From contig JACZZP010000017.1 of the NCBI GenBank assembly GCA_015183035.1, forward strand, positions 2,142,548-2,206,547: 64,000 nucleotides of DNA, given 5' to 3'. The DNA is from Meloidogyne chitwoodi. Taxonomy: Eukaryota; Nematoda; Chromadorea; Rhabditida; Meloidogynidae. The notes beneath the pieces are model-generated. The model saw only the letters and a program-made list of their open reading frames with translations. It did no database searches and was not told where the DNA came from. Position numbers and translations under genes: made by a program. Numbering within the stretch: the first letter of the stretch is position 1; each line of letters begins with the position of its first letter. This document shows positions 1-14,043 of the stretch, in pieces.

Positions 1-2001
1 GCTTAGAAACAGAAGAAGAGTAAGGAAATTTGTTTAAACGTAAAAACTTGAAATTAAATTTACATGCAACTACCTATTTCATTCATTTAAGTGACCTTTG
101 AACATTTTGTTCAATTTATTTTTTTATAAAAAGCAACATTTCTAATTTTATTCAATAAAAGAAAAATTTTGTTTAGAAAAACTAAAATTAAGGACCAAAA
201 ATTTCACTACTTGAGTGAAGTGATGAAAAGCAAGGAAACTTTTGATCTTAACCTAATTACCTTATTTAAAATTGAAAAAACAATTTTCTTAATTAAAAAA
301 GTCGTGATTTAACTTATTCAAAATTTCCTTTTACCTAATATTTAAATTATTTTAAAATATCGAAATATAAATGCATAACAAACTTTTTTTCTAATTAGAA
401 AAAACAAAAGAAGAATGCCAAATGATGAGGAATGAATGCCTTTGGCATTCAATTGTTTTTAACTTTGTTAAATTTTTCCTCTAGAAACTGACCCCTTCTC
501 CTATACTTCCTAATACAAACTAAAAATAGTAGAATAAATAACGCGGATTTGCTCATATATGTAGCTGGTAGTATTATTCATGAAAAAAATAATGAAAAAG
601 TACTTTTTGTTAAAATATCAATCTAATAAATAAAAAAATTCGACAAATTTTTGAACATCTAAACAAATATTCATTTTCCTGTTTTCAAGCCAAATGTGAG
701 AATAAAATTGAGTGTGAAGTTTTTATTAGGAATTCGAATGCTTTGGAAAAAGGTTAAGGTTGAAATGAGAAAATTACTATGTGCATATAAAAAACAAAAT
801 TGGTGCTTTGGAAATGAACAGTCGGCATCATTGCCAAAAACGTGAGTAGTCCACCAAGACTGCCACAACCGGTGGAAAATGAATAGTGAGAAAAGACAGA
901 AAAATGAACCCAGTGAAGAATTTGACAAATTTGCTGTGGCAAATGGAAATAGGCGGCATTTGGCCCCTTACCAATAACTATAGAACCCCACGGCAATGGA
1001 AATCGTTAAGGAATGAATGAGGAACAAAAAGGAATATATGGAAAGGAAATAGTGAAACGCGCTCAATGCATGCAAACATAAGAGTAATTTTGGTGTTAAA
1101 GGCAATATTAAGATTTAAAACTTTTAGGAATGGAAATTTCGATAGAATGACGACCCATTTCCCAAAATATTATAGCAAATCAAAAAATAAATACCAACCT
1201 AGCATTAACTGCAAAATATTGTATCTGTTGCGAGATCCAAAGGATTTCCTTCAATTGTTGTAAACCATTAATCCATTTGTTGTATACTCGCTCATAAACA
1301 TTAGTTTTAAAAGAAAATGTAAAATTTAAATTTCTGCAATGTACAATAAATTAAATACAAAAAAGACTGATGAACTAAAAAATAAAAATAAGAAAACGAA
1401 TAAAATCCATTTTTCAAATTTATTCAATATATCTTTAATTTAAGAAGAACAAATATTATTTTCTAGGATTTATTTAATGACTAGAAGTCGATTATTTTGT
1501 TATTTGTGCTACAATATAATAAGTATATGTTTAGATGAAGGGAAATATAAAAAAGGTATTGCTGTTACATATGAAAAATTGAGGGAATTGTAAAATGCAA
1601 GTACATGGAAAATGCCAGGAATGTGAGAAAAAATGTCCTTATTGACGAAAAACATTATAAATCTTTCAAAATATTTCTTGAATTTCTGGTTTTTAGATTG
1701 AGGACACTTTACACGAAAGATCGTTTTAAGGAATGATCATTGAAATTTACCCTAAAAAATTACAAGACTGCGATTTTTGACAAAATTTTCCAAAAGCTAA
1801 AAAATTAAATTTAAAACTATTTCATCTAATCACAGTCCAAAATTTTAATTTAGAGGAGATAATTAATTTGATCATTGTTCGAAACTAACAAACTAAAATA
1901 TATTAAGATGTTAAAAAAAATTAGGACTAGCTTAATTATATAAGGATGATACAGGTTAACAGTTAATTTATAACACTTTAAGCCTTCCATCCTTCGCGCA
2001 A
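1..2001. other. Intergenic region downstream of RAB3
   Basis: AT-rich sequence with no convincing gene. The short open frames here (around 671-996 and 1066-1263) have no recognisable domain and no plausible splice partners. One perfect 10-bp hairpin lies at 414-451 (GAATGCCAAA paired with TTTGGCATTC). The end nearest 2001 should hold the RAB3 3' UTR; no poly(A) signal was assigned. Confidence 0.5.
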
Positions 2002-3342
2002 TCAGCAATTGCATTGTTGAGAAGCTGGTTTCTGCGATGTTCCCCCAGAGTTGAGCCGTAGCTATTTTTTTAAAGTTATTTTTAATAAATTTTAAATAAA
2101 AACCAACATTGCCTTGAGCCTGTTGATTTTGTTGCTGGTTTTGATCAAGACTTTCGGCCATTTTGTTACAAATTATCTAAAAATGTCTAGAGTAATTAAA
2201 TAAAAATTTAGTAGTTAGAAAAAAATGTAAATTTAAAAAAATTAAAGTTGGCAACTAACCTCAACTAATTTCTCAAACACAGGCTTTACATTAATATTTT
2301 CTTTCGCAGATGCCTCAAAGAATTCCAGACCTGAGTTTTTATTTTAAATAAAAAGAAACTGTTAGTCAAAACCAAGTTGGTCGGCGAGCTGTCGACCCCT
2401 TTCAATAGATACAACTCGCTCATCATCCATATCGCATTTATTGCCGACAAGTACAACCTGTGCATTTTCCCAGCTGTACGTTTTTATTTGTGTGCACCAA
2501 TCTTGAACAGAATTGAACGATCTACAAAATAATTTGTAATATATAATAGAATCTGCAGTAACGTTTAATTCAATCGAAAAAATTTTATGGGAAAATTCAA
2601 GTCTAGTTTAAAAAATCCTTAATCATCATTAGCATAATTGTTCATGAAAAGTTGAAAATTAAAAGGAATGAAATAGATGAAGAGGATTCATAAGAGAATT
2701 GAAGAAATTGGCGAATAAAAGAATAAAAAATATAATATCGAAAACTTCTTAAAATTGTTTAAAAATATAAAAACTCACTCTTCGTTCGTGATGTCGTACC
2801 TGAAAACGCAAAAATTAATCATTTTAAAATTTATATGCCTACATAAGTATGAAACCCATTGCACCGCGATAATAAGCCTGTATAAAAAAATAAAACACCA
2901 TAAGTGTAATAAACCGTCGTGATTGTCCGGTAACGTTCCTGACCAGCAGTGTCCTTGAACAATGATTATATTTATCTTATTTTTTAATAAAAATACCCAA
3001 ATTTGAAGTTTGACACGTTTATCGCCACGAAATACGGTTTTCACCTTAAAATCTATGCCAACTGTTGAAACAAAAGCAGAAGTAAACGAATCATCACAAT
3101 AACGAAAAAGAAATGAAGTTTTTCCTACTGATGAATTTCTGCATTAAAAATATACAAAATGTTAAAGCTTAAATATTTATGGTTAAAGAAAACCCTATAA
3201 TAAGCAGCTTAAACATGTAGTCAAAGTTTTGATCACTACTCGTCGTTGTTACCACAGCGCTCGTTCCAATTGTACCTCCTGAACCTGATAAAGCCGAATT
3301 CGCATTTGTACTGGCAGTATTATAAGTAGTTGAGTGAGCCAT
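2002..3342 (-). CDS. RAB3: Rab3 family small GTPase (multi-exon)
   Basis: Synaptic/secretory vesicle GTPase that tethers vesicles through effectors such as RIM and rabphilin. The start ATG is at 3342 and is followed by a Ser/Thr-rich N-terminus. Then come [10 protein letters not shown], the P-loop GNSSVGKTS (split by an intron after II-G), [22 protein letters not shown], the Rab3-type [28 protein letters not shown] and the base-binding ETSAK-like [10 protein letters not shown]. The last exon, entered through a GTTGG..ATAG intron near 2058-2105, reads to a CNC prenylation motif and TGA at 2002; the unspliced frame would run on to 1850 and loses this motif. Introns are about 45-70 nt. Identity as Rab3 rather than Rab27 rests on switch II, the [16 protein letters not shown] stretch and the CxC tail. 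Exon edges are read by eye. Confidence 0.95.
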
Positions 3343-5151
3343 AACAATGTGAATCCCAATTATTCAATGGGTGATCTCCTGAAAATGAAAATCTTAAAGA
3401 AAATGTGTATAAAAAATAAATAATTTTAATAAGATACTTAACACAAACAAACTTATATTTTTATGAAATAATTAACATTATTATTAAAAATATTCTTCTA
3501 TAATAATATATGAAACAATTCGACTCATTTTGTTACTAGCTTAATTTAAAAATTCATAAAATTGACTTTTTAACGTCAAATGCAGAAAAATAAAGCAAAT
3601 AGATACAGAAAAGGGTAAATTTTAAAGAGAAAAATGTGAAAGAAAAGCCATACTCTGGTTGTCAGTTAATAGTTTCGGTCATTTGTTTTTAATTTCAAAT
3701 TGGATTATTGCAAAAACATAGTTTTGCCAATAATCTAATGCAGGAGATTTATTGATTTTTTAAAGTTACAGAATTATTGTCTAGAATGGTTTATTATATG
3801 ACACAACGGTCACAAATAAAGAGAAAAAATAATCAACTTTCAGAATCCGAAAAAATGTAAGGGAGTTCACGGAAATGTGTGATTTCTAAAATCTTGTATA
3901 AGAATTCATTTTAGATGTTTGATTTGTTATAACTCTGAAGGCAGTTTCAGATTTATCACCCTTTCTTCTAACATAAGTGGTGAACAACGTTGTCTTTTTT
4001 AGTTCCACCCGAGAGAATATAGATGTATATTTTCTCTTTCGACTAGTGGGTAGAAATTCCGTCAATCTCTTATTGACATAGTGCCACTCTTGAGAACGGG
4101 AAAAATTCGTTGGTGATGCTGGTTTCAAAGTATGAGTTTTTCATGGACTGATGCAAAGAAATAAAGGGGAATAAGCATGCCCGGCTTTAACATTTTCTTT
4201 GCCTACTAACAAAAGTAAAGTATAAATCTAAAAGCAGACAATGCATGCTTGTCTAAAAATGGAGCAAGCAGAGGACGCATAAACAATATTGATTAATTTT
4301 GTTAACATGAGGAAAATTAAATCAGAAAGCGAAAATTAAAAATCCTATCACGCACAAAAAATAAAAGACTGCTTAATAAAAATTACAAATACATATGAAT
4401 ACCGTTCGCTTTACGCTGTTCTATTGCAAATGGAAATTTCAATTAGTTTTAACATACCACCTTTTACTATTTTACCAAGGTACATTAAAAACAAAATCAT
4501 AAACCAGAATAAAAATCATCCCACTCTATCTAAGAAAGAATAACCTGTAGTGTTTAGCCTGACTCATAAATCCTCATTTTAAACAATATATTGATATGAT
4601 GTAAGATCTGAATGCAAAGCCAATTTTATTCCTCATTGTTGTTTTTTATATGTCTAATTAAATTATCAAAATATTAATTTTAATAAAAAAAAACATTTAA
4701 GGTATATTTTAAATTAAATTAATTGATGCCGATCTAATTAATAGAATAATATAAACAACATTTATATAAATGTAATTCAACGTTTTATATAAATAACATA
4801 ACGTATATATTAAGATAGAATTGAAAAATGAATGCAATGAAAAGCATGAAAAAAGGTTGATAAATGAGTGGCAGCATTTAAAAGTATGTACCTCTGAAAG
4901 AATTTTATAGGATATTACATAAATGTATATGGATTTATGATTTCTCTAACAATAAGATTAGAATTCTTTCATTGATAAAAAAATAAATTACTTTTAGCAA
5001 TTTTAACCTTTCCCATGATTATCTAATTAAGTTTAGCGAAAAACAATTTTTTGAATCATAAATATAAAAAGAAAATCACATACAGTGAACTAACTAATAG
5101 AAAGCACGTGATAAAGCAGAACAAAAAACATTTCTATGAATTTCTTTCCTC
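3343..5151. other. Intergenic: RAB3 upstream region and SETD2 3' flank
   Basis: About 1.8 kb with no recognisable gene. It should hold the RAB3 promoter and 5' UTR (RAB3 side) and the end of the SETD2 transcript. An open frame at 3886-4128 (minus) shows no domain and is not called. An AT-rich stretch around 4640-4800 has no repeat structure that I could resolve. Confidence 0.4.
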
Positions 5152-8100
5152 TTACGTTGATATTTGATGACCAGTTCCAGATTCTTTACCCTTAAAGTGT
5201 TTTATATAATCATCCACTAAACGGCGCGTGTTCTTTTGAACTTGAATGTTAAACAGAAGCTCTTTGTTTTCTTCTTGACTATCCAAAACTTTGTGAGTAA
5301 TCTAAATAAATTACTTTTTAACATTATTGCAATTAAAAGCGAAATGCGCTCAAATAAAAAATACAGGCAAATTGAATTCCTTTTTGATTATTTTTCTTGT
5401 TATATGTATTGTTAAATAAAATACTAACCTTACGCAAGAAACCACTGTAATCATTGGGATTTGGAAAGAAACGCTTTCGATACGACTCGATACATTTTGC
5501 TACAAGTGCAGATACTTGTCGTTTGAACTCCGCTCTACGCTGCTGTAAAATTAACGGATTCAACACTGGGTCATCATTAATAGGAGCAGTAGCATTGAGA
5601 TCAATCAACTCTTCACCTGCAGGTAAATCCCAACGAGTTTCTCTAAAAATCGATGGTTAGTTTGAGAAATTGGCCGGGCAATAAAATGAATTATTCTCAA
5701 TAAGAACAAACCTTGTATCTCTGTGATAGTAATATAGTGTTCCTTAAATTAAAAATGTATCAATTAAAAAATAATATGTTGCCTGACCATCAGTATCTCT
5801 AGCAACAAGCCATACACCGCTTTTCGTTAATAAATTAGGTGCTGTAGTTGGATTGACAGAAGAGATTGTTGCTTTTGTCGTTAACGGATTGTTTGAATAA
5901 ACAGCATCAGATGTAGAAACAAAATTAGCTTCAGATTCAGGTTCCGTTTTAGCCACTCTAATTGGATTAACGTCCGGAGTTTGAACAGCAGTATTAGTGC
6001 AGGTCTCCACAGCTGTATTAATTGGACTTTCCAAGTGCTGACCATTGGCTTGAGTTTTCGAAGCATTTGAGGATGACTGAACCGATGTAACATCTGAAAG
6101 CGACAAATGTGATCGATGTTGAGAGACTGAATATAAAATAAAAAATTTTAGTCTAATAAAACATACTTATTTAGAAAATCTATTTAAATATATTATCGTT
6201 AAATTAAAATTACAATGTTCAGTTTGTCCAACGAATGAATTGTTATTAATTGTAATAGATGGTTCACGATTGGAAATTCTTGGATCCTCTGGTGGTGTAG
6301 AATTTGATGGCTGATCGCCGCTTGAAACAATAGAGAAATTCTCTAGATGCTGCTGTGGTTGACGAATGACATTTTTTAAAACACTGTGAGGATTAGATTG
6401 AACATTGATAGTATGAGTAGAGACAGGCGTATGATTGCTACTACTGGGCAAATTGTCTGAGACTGTTGCAACTCTTGCACGCTTTATGACAGGAATATTG
6501 GAAGTAGAACTAATGTTTTCTGCTAAAATATGAAATTGAAATGTAATGAAAAGATTTTATTTGATTAATACTGCATAATATTGTCATGTTAACCCGAGAT
6601 TTTCCCCGTTTCATTAAAATTAGTGTGATGAAGACTTCCTCCACAAATACATATTTCATAAATTTAAATAGCTTCGGATCAAATAGTTATTTCTCTAAGG
6701 GATTCAGTAGAACTGGTAGGTCAAAAATAGAAACATACGATTATTGTTGTTAGAATGAGTTCTCTTCACTCCCAATGTTGTAGTAGCTGTTGATGCATTG
6801 TGCATCTTGATTGATATTGGTAGTTGTGAAAATTGCTGTTGTTTTGTTTGAATATTAACAAGCTGCTGACTTTGTTGAACAGCTAGAAACGGATTTGTTC
6901 CCAATCCTAACGGTAGAGGCGGAGGACCGTGAATATCTCTACGCATAGTTTCCATAAAATAAACAAACTGAAATTGAAGAAAAATTATTCACGTTATTTT
7001 TTAAAACAAAAACCTCTTTTAATTGATGAATGTATGTATCTAACTTTGATGGATCCTGAAGAATTGAGACACTAATTTTAGGTGGCTGCATCATATCGCT
7101 AGAATCCAATTCGTCACTTGAATCATGCTCCATCTCCATATTTTCCATTTTTATAACACTGTAATTGCCGCTACTAGTTTCAATTGGTATCTTTTGATGT
7201 TTAGAGTCGTCACTAACATTCGAAAGCGGTAAAAAACAGCCCTTTGAAGCTGGTTTAGTGGCAGAATAATTTGGTATATCAAGTTCATTTTTGTTCATTA
7301 TCTCTTGATGAATGGAACTAACATTTGGCACAACGTCAATAGGATGCTTCTTCCTCTGTGACTGATCATTATTATAAAGTTCTTTAGTTTTCGTTTCAAC
7401 TTCTGCCATTATTGAACTAGTAGTAGTTAAACTATCACTTGACGTGCTACTCGACGAGGTTGTCGAAGACGAATCATCATAGGATGATATCGAAGCATTG
7501 TCATCATTGATGGACACTTCATTCCTGCATTCTATTGATGAATTGTTATTATGAGTGCTTAAATGATTAGAAATAAATGATTAGAAGATAATTTAAAAAT
7601 AACTTTAGAACATTATTTTCAATGTCCATTTTTGATTTAACAATAGGATGTGCCTGAACAAATGTCTTCAATTTTTCAGTAATAGTATTAATTTCTGCTT
7701 TTTTTGCTTCTTGTACTTGTTGACGTTGCTTCTGCTCTAATACATTCAAAACTTTTTCCTGTTCAACCTAGATTTGTGAAAAAATCAATAATTATTAATA
7801 CCTTATCGTCAGATCCTTCGCACGAATTATGTATTCGGTTTTCATCGAGTACAGATTGTTTACGTTTTTCACATTCAGCATCATCACCAAATTTTCCTTC
7901 CTGTAATTATTATAAAACAATCATACAACAATATCAATCAAAATGACAAACTCAATTAAATAACAACGCAAAAAACTCACATTTTTTTGTCCAGTTCTAT
8001 CAGGACTTATAGCATAAGAACGTTTACTTCCACTACTAAACCGTCGCCTATTATCAAATGACTGACGCCTTCCACGAAAATAAAAGCGACTATTTCCATT

Positions 8101-11100
8101 TCCACTAAAACGACGTCCATTTCTTTGAAAACGTTCATTTCTTTGCGTTCGCCTTTCAGCTCTGCTAGAAGCATAATGCGATCTACGCTCTTCACTTCGT
8201 TTCCTTTCTCGAACATCTCTGTCATTATGATGATAGGAATGATGTCCACCTCGTGAAGGACTTCGACTTTTTGAATTAGCCCTGATAGATATTTTTTAGT
8301 AATTAATACATTTATAAAACAAATTGCCTCGATGAAGTTGTACTTAAATTTCTTTTTGAAGGTGTAGTTTTTGACTTAGAATGCTTAGAATCCAATTGTC
8401 TCGTTTCGGGTTCGATCCGCGACGAATTTTTCCTTTCAAAATTAGGCCAATTACTATTTGAAGAAGCCTTTGAAATATTTAAATGTTAATATGTAATCAA
8501 TTGTACGTAAAATAAAATATCATAAAAGAATTTCACCTTTTCCCCTAAAGATGCTCGCAAAGATTTCAACCGACGCTGAAGCATTTCTGCCTGAAAAGAA
8601 TCTCAAATTAATTTAGATGAATAAATAGTTATCAATTTTGCATTATTTTTTGTAAAATGTTTTGTAAGTTATAATCGTAAAAATGTGGAATAATTCAATT
8701 ACACGCTTAAATACCTGAACTTCTTTTGAGGACTTTTTATGCCGATCGCTCCTTTTCTCATGTTCTATTTTTTGTTTCTCTACTTCTTTTTCAAGAGTCA
8801 AGATGTTGTTTTCCTCGATCGGCTCTACTTTTGCTTTAATAGAATCATTCATCTTGTCGTCATTAACAGAATCGTCATCTTTATATTCCGGAGAACATAC
8901 AGCCATTATCAAATCGGGAACGCGCATTACATCTAGTTTGTTATCCATTTTTTCAATTTCGTCTTTTATTCTATTTTTATCTATTTTTAAAATAAATTTT
9001 ATTGATGTTAATTCTGCGATAGATCACCACAAATATTAAAAATCTAATCACAAAAACCCCATTTGCTAGATTTAAAAATGGCCCAATTTATCTTAAGAAA
9101 CTATAGTACAGAATAATTGTTAAATATAAACTGGAAAACAATGTTTGAGTCGCAATAATTTTTATTCTATTTGAGTCTTAACAGACCTACATTTCAAAAT
9201 ACTAGTATTAGGGGGGTCAATCTTAAACATCGACAACCTAAATATCAACTGGCTCTAACAAAAAACAAAAAGTAAAAAATCTTACTTTTTTTCTTAATTA
9301 GCCCAATATTTAATTTATTTATTGGTTGCAGCTCTTTTAATGTACTATTAGCCGGTTCAAGTGATGGATGTATTTCAACACTACTTGGAAGAACTGTTGT
9401 CACAAGTGTTGGCTTCGTAGAAATTAATTTTGTAGCCGTGTCATCATCACCATTTAAAACTTTACGGTGTTCTATTGTATGAGATAAACTATCAATAAGA
9501 GCCTTCTGCTGTACAGTAGATATTTGTGATGGTGGAGGAGGAGGAGGAATCATCACAGGCGGTTGGGACAATAAATTTTGATCAGTCGTAGCTGCTACAG
9601 TTATGATAATTTAAAAAAAAAAGTTGATAATTTTAGAAAAATTTTCCTACATGGACATATTGAAGGTGGAGTTGTAGATGCTTGTTGTTGCGGCGGTGGT
9701 GGTGGCAATATTAATTGCATTGGTGGTGGAGGCGGAGCAGAAATTGCGAACATCGCTGCAGCCACTTGTGCGGGATGTGGAAGATAATTAGGAAAAAGGA
9801 ACGGAAGTCGCATCCCATTAAAAAGAGGATTTGTACATTCACTACCTCCCATTGCAAAATATGGAGATGGAAAAAGATCCTAAATGCATGAAAAAAAAAT
9901 TATAAATAATAAATAGATTGCACATTTTCAAGAGTTGAATCAGATCCATATGGATATCGTTGAAATTTTTTCAACTCTTCAAAGTGCCGTTTTACATCTT
10001 CGTCCCAGTAGTCCTCACTGCCATATTCATCCCTATCATAATCATTATATCTGTCATTATGATTAAAATTCATTTTAGAATGGGCAGGATTGTTGTTATG
10101 CGAAATGTTGTGTGGAAGAAATTTACGATAGTGATTCTGAAAGCGTTGATAGCGAAAATTTTGTGGTTGGTGATAGAGTTGTTTGTGATTTGGTCCTGCC
10201 TCGTTTTTGTTTAGTTGTGAAAACCGATCGAAATTTCGATTATTAACACATCTATTCATATGTTCGCGATCATCTGACCTTGTACTGTCATTTCTGTGAC
10301 GATGCCTATCGTGTTTATGGCGCGATTTGCTAAAGTTGTATGTTGTGAATTATATTAATAAATATTAATTTAAAAAGATAGAAGCAAACCTTTCTTCTAT
10401 GACGCAAGATTCTTTAATACTGTCTACAAGCTTTTTAGGGATTTTGAAATCCCAGTCTACAAGTTTCCCCCATTTATCAGCTAATTGTGCGGCTAATCTT
10501 TTGAGTGACTCAAATTCAAGTACAAGGGCCTGTGATTGTCCTACTTTGCCCGAGGCAGAGAGAGCTTGATTACTAATAGCATCAACATCGGCTACAACTT
10601 CATCAACAACATTTGCGAGTATTTCTTTTATAACAAGTCTGTCCGGTAACTCCTAAAGTAAAAAAGAAATTCAATGTTGAATTAGTAAAAAATTATTAAA
10701 ATAATATATTACTCACGAAATTGAGCATTTGTTTCAATGTACTCATTATGCAAACTTCATCAACTTGATTTTTGTTAATCACTGGAAGACGCATTAAAAG
10801 ACGCGCCTTAAATACATGTGTTATTAAAAACCAAAAATATTATGAGGAAAATATTTTATGAAAATAGTGTATTTTTAATGAACTTTTAATTTTTACAACA
10901 TATAAAAGGATTAATAAAGTTTACAATTTGCGATTGAAGTTGCAATGCACGACGCTCAAATGCAGGTAGAACAAACCAAATTCGAATAAGTGCAAATCCT
11001 AAAAAAGAAAAGATTTTTGTTTTAAGTTTATTCTTATTTTAGCTTTAAAGTTTTATTTAAACTTTTAATTCATAAAAATAATTATTAAAAAACTAATAAA

Positions 11101-12827
11101 CCTTGATTTGCTACAAATAAACGTAAAATGTTAGGATCATCAATTCGCAAAAGAAAATCGACCATTCGACGTCTAGACTCCATTTGGTCAACACGAACCA
11201 TTAATCTGAAAATGAAACAGAAAATAAAGAAATTACTATTTAACCTGTTAAATTCAAGCACTTGATCTCGATTGCGCAATGGACCGCGGAGTAATATTTC
11301 GTTAACTTCAGACTGTTCTCGAATTGTTGTATCACTTGAAGCAAAGGATCGTTGATGATGTCGATTATGTTTCAAATGTCTTTTGTGGGCAAAAATAGAA
11401 CGATTAATATCATGAGACAATGATGTAAAAAACTTCCGAGGTCTGCCACGTTTTTTGAGTAACTAAATAATTCTACTTAAAATTAGTAGAATATAAGGTG
11501 AAAGAAAAATTAAGTTTAATTATAAGACCTTACCCCAATTGGAAAAATTGAAGTTTCAGTTTTGGGATCAATTGACAACTTTGATCCAGAATTAATACTA
11601 ACTCCCTCAATAATTTTAGCTTCATCATCAGTAGATGAAAGTGAGTCAATGAAAGTATCAGATTCGCCACCACTTTCTCCCTCTTCTTCATTGCTAACTA
11701 CACCGCTATCCTCTTTTGTACCTCCAATAAATCCAGTGCATTTTGGTGACTCGCAAAGACATTTTTGGGCTCTTCGACTAAAAAGGATTAGTATAACTTT
11801 TCAATTGCAACTATAATTTTTGAAAGCTTCGAGAATTATAAAAAAATTTAAAATATAATACAGACCCATAACGCTCAAATTGATAGTTAAACGTCACTTC
11901 CTCACCCGCACGAATAGTTCGAATCGCAAAAAATCCTAAAAATGTTTAATAATATTGTTTGAAAAATTAAATATTATTCTAAAACAAATGTTTTTCTGCA
12001 AAACTTGAATTTACCAATACGAAGCTGTCGGCCCACTGTCCATTTTTGAGTGGCTGCATTAGGTTCACAACTATGATTGATAAAACGAGCTTCATTTCCT
12101 AACATTGTTGCATCAATAAGTGCTCCATTTCTAAGTGCCATAAGATAATGATGTTTGTGATCAGGATCTTTTCCATAACGACGAATTCGTTTAAACATTT
12201 CTTTATAATCAATAATTTCGCCAATATATTCAACGATGAACTGCCCACTGCAATTAAATCCAGTTAAAAACATTGAAACGACTTACGGTGAAATATCATT
12301 CTTTGTACGTAATCCCCATCCCTTTGGACCTGTAAAGAAAAGTTCCAAGCCTGCATATTCTTTCTTAAAATAGATAAATTATTAAAAAATTATATATTAT
12401 CAAAAAAAACATTTTGAAAACGTTTGTTAGTGCAATATTTTCCAGAAAGACACTCATCTCCACATTCCATTAACAAAAGTCGATTTAAGCATTCTTCACC
12501 ACAAGCCATTCCACGTTTCTTTTCCTTGCTTGATGGATTACAATCACATTGAAGTGATTTACACTCCTTACTTTCGGCATCAGGACAAAGCAGCAAATTC
12601 TCCACTATCTAAACAAAAAAACTTTTTTAAAAATATGCAAAAATAACTTTTTTATATTCAGGAAACTTTGGCCATTCGTCTTGAGGAACCTTCTCTTGAA
12701 AAACGCTCAATTTCTGTTCTTCACTTTCTTTAGGAATAATTGATTTAACGACTGAAACCTTATGTTTTTTAGTCTTATCTTCAATGGTCATCTTCTTTAA
12801 TTCTTTCTTCTTTAAAGTGCTCGCCAT
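5152..12827 (-). CDS. SETD2: SETD2-type histone H3K36 methyltransferase (AWS-SET-PostSET, WW, SRI)
   Basis: Nuclear enzyme that trimethylates H3K36 during elongation and binds phosphorylated RNA polymerase II. It starts with ATG at 12827 (MASTLKKKELKK), only about 65 codons before a Cys-rich AWS domain (12605-12390; CNPSS, MACGEECLNR, CGDECLSGKYC). The SET domain (about 12340-11850) has GWGLRT, QFIVEYIGEII, the catalytic/AdoMet ARFINHSCEPN and the FNYQFERYG end; PostSET CLCESPKCTGFIGG follows near 11740. Next is a helical TFIIS-N/Set2-type region (about 11420-10400), a long Arg/Ser-, Pro- and Gln-rich linker, a WW domain split at 5810-5700 (YYYHRDTRETRWDLP), and a C-terminal SRI domain (KRQVSALVAKCIESYRKRF) ending at TAA 5152. 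The N-terminus is far shorter than in vertebrate SETD2, closer to MET-1-type proteins. Many introns of 40-60 nt. Exact exon borders inside the low-complexity linker are uncertain. Confidence 0.93.
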
Positions 12828-13115
12828 TTAACAGAATTCTCGATCAAAAACCAACTTTTAACCTTAAATAAACATAATAATAAGCAAAACAAAACCTGTA
12901 TATTTCAAATAGATTCTTCTACATTTAAATTGTCATAAACTTAATTTCCCTATGAACTAAAACCGAAAATAAATAGAAAACTCCCCAAAAAAGTATGTTT
13001 TAGTACAAACAAAATAGTGAAAAGGTAAACAAAAATAGATCACTCGATATGCCGTATTTTTTTAATAATAATTTTAATCAGATATGAAAGAATGTTAGAT
13101 AACATTTCTTTAAAT

Positions 13116-13153
13116 TTAAAGATCAGTGTAAATTTAAAGATCAGTGTAAAATT
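13116..13153. repeat. Tandem duplication of an 18-bp unit
   Basis: The unit ATTTAAAGATCAGTGTAA occurs twice back to back, in the spacer between SETD2 and GTF3C6. The rest of the 12.8-13.4 kb spacer holds nothing else that I recognise. Confidence 0.7.
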
Positions 13154-13389
13154 TATACTAAAATATAGATATAACCTCAAACAGAGTAGATTTTCTTTTG
13201 CAAAGCGGTTAAAAAAATGAACTGCAAAACATCTTTCAACTGACATAAGAAAAAAGTATTTATAAGAAAAACGATATCTATTCGCGACATTTTTTAAAAT
13301 ACATAATGCCAGATTCTAAAAGCGATGTTTTGCGCCAAATGATTCAACGAAAAATATATGAATGCTCGAAGGAAACAGAAACACGTCAT

Positions 13390-13928
13390 TCACTTCATCT
13401 TTGTATCATCATCTTTTGATAAAAGTACCTTTTTAGTAGAAAGCCTAGTATCAGACATTGCAACAAACTCCATTTTTGGTTTTTCTGCTGCATTTTTAAA
13501 GAATTTATTTTAATGAGTTATTTTTAAATATTACTTGCATCTCCATTTATTGAGAATATCATATCCGTTCCTAATGTTTCTGTCCACTCACCGGAGTAAA
13601 AGGACGAGCCTACCTATAAAGAATACGCTGTTAATTCAAATCTATGAAAAAAAATTCATGAAACTGGGAAAGGAATCTGAACCACAAAAAATTTTCAGTC
13701 TGGAAAATTTATACGTTAGTTTAGTAGGCCCAAAAACTAAAACAAGACCTGAACTAAAGGCGTTTCTGTATCTGCTTCTCGAACTCGAATTGCACCATTT
13801 TGAGCAGCCCTCTTCACAGCTTCATAGTCAAGTACTCCACGTAATTGTAACAACATAACCTTTTCTTCATATTTATCCTGTGTACCAACTGAGCTAATAT
13901 TGTGTGTTTTATCTTTTAGATTAGCCAT
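13390..13928 (-). CDS. GTF3C6: General transcription factor IIIC subunit 6 (TFIIIC35-like)
   Basis: Small subunit of TFIIIC, which recognises A/B boxes of tRNA genes for RNA polymerase III. Three exons. Exon 1 (ATG at 13928) gives the conserved strand EEKVMLLQLRGVLDY and TETPLVQ. Exon 2 (around 13615-13545) gives VGSSFYSGEWTETLGTDMIF, the diagnostic block of the family (human: VFAGEYEDTLGT). Exon 3 gives a Lys-rich tail ending KDDDTKMK and TGA at 13390. The frame is kept across both junctions when the donor after GATGCAA and the acceptor ATGCAG are used. The predicted length of about 120 residues is shorter than the human protein, whose acidic C-terminal tail is absent. The start lies 115 bp from the stop of the upstream TTC4-like gene on the same strand. 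Confidence 0.88.
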
Positions 13929-14043
13929 TTACTTTAGAAAAATTATAGCTAATGTTTTTAATAATTTATAAATATTCATGGATTTTCCTCAAATTTAAAA
14001 ATATCAAAATATTAATAAATTTATTAACATAAAAAACTAAAAA

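Noticed and set aside
671..996. Two overlapping minus-strand open frames of 80-85 codons
   Set aside because: Phe/Leu-rich translations of AT-rich DNA, overlapping each other in different frames, with no domain or splice context.
1066..1263. 65-codon plus-strand frame
   Set aside because: No domain, no conserved composition, isolated in a non-coding spacer.
3886..4128. 80-codon minus-strand frame upstream of RAB3
   Set aside because: No family resemblance; it may be 5' UTR or chance.
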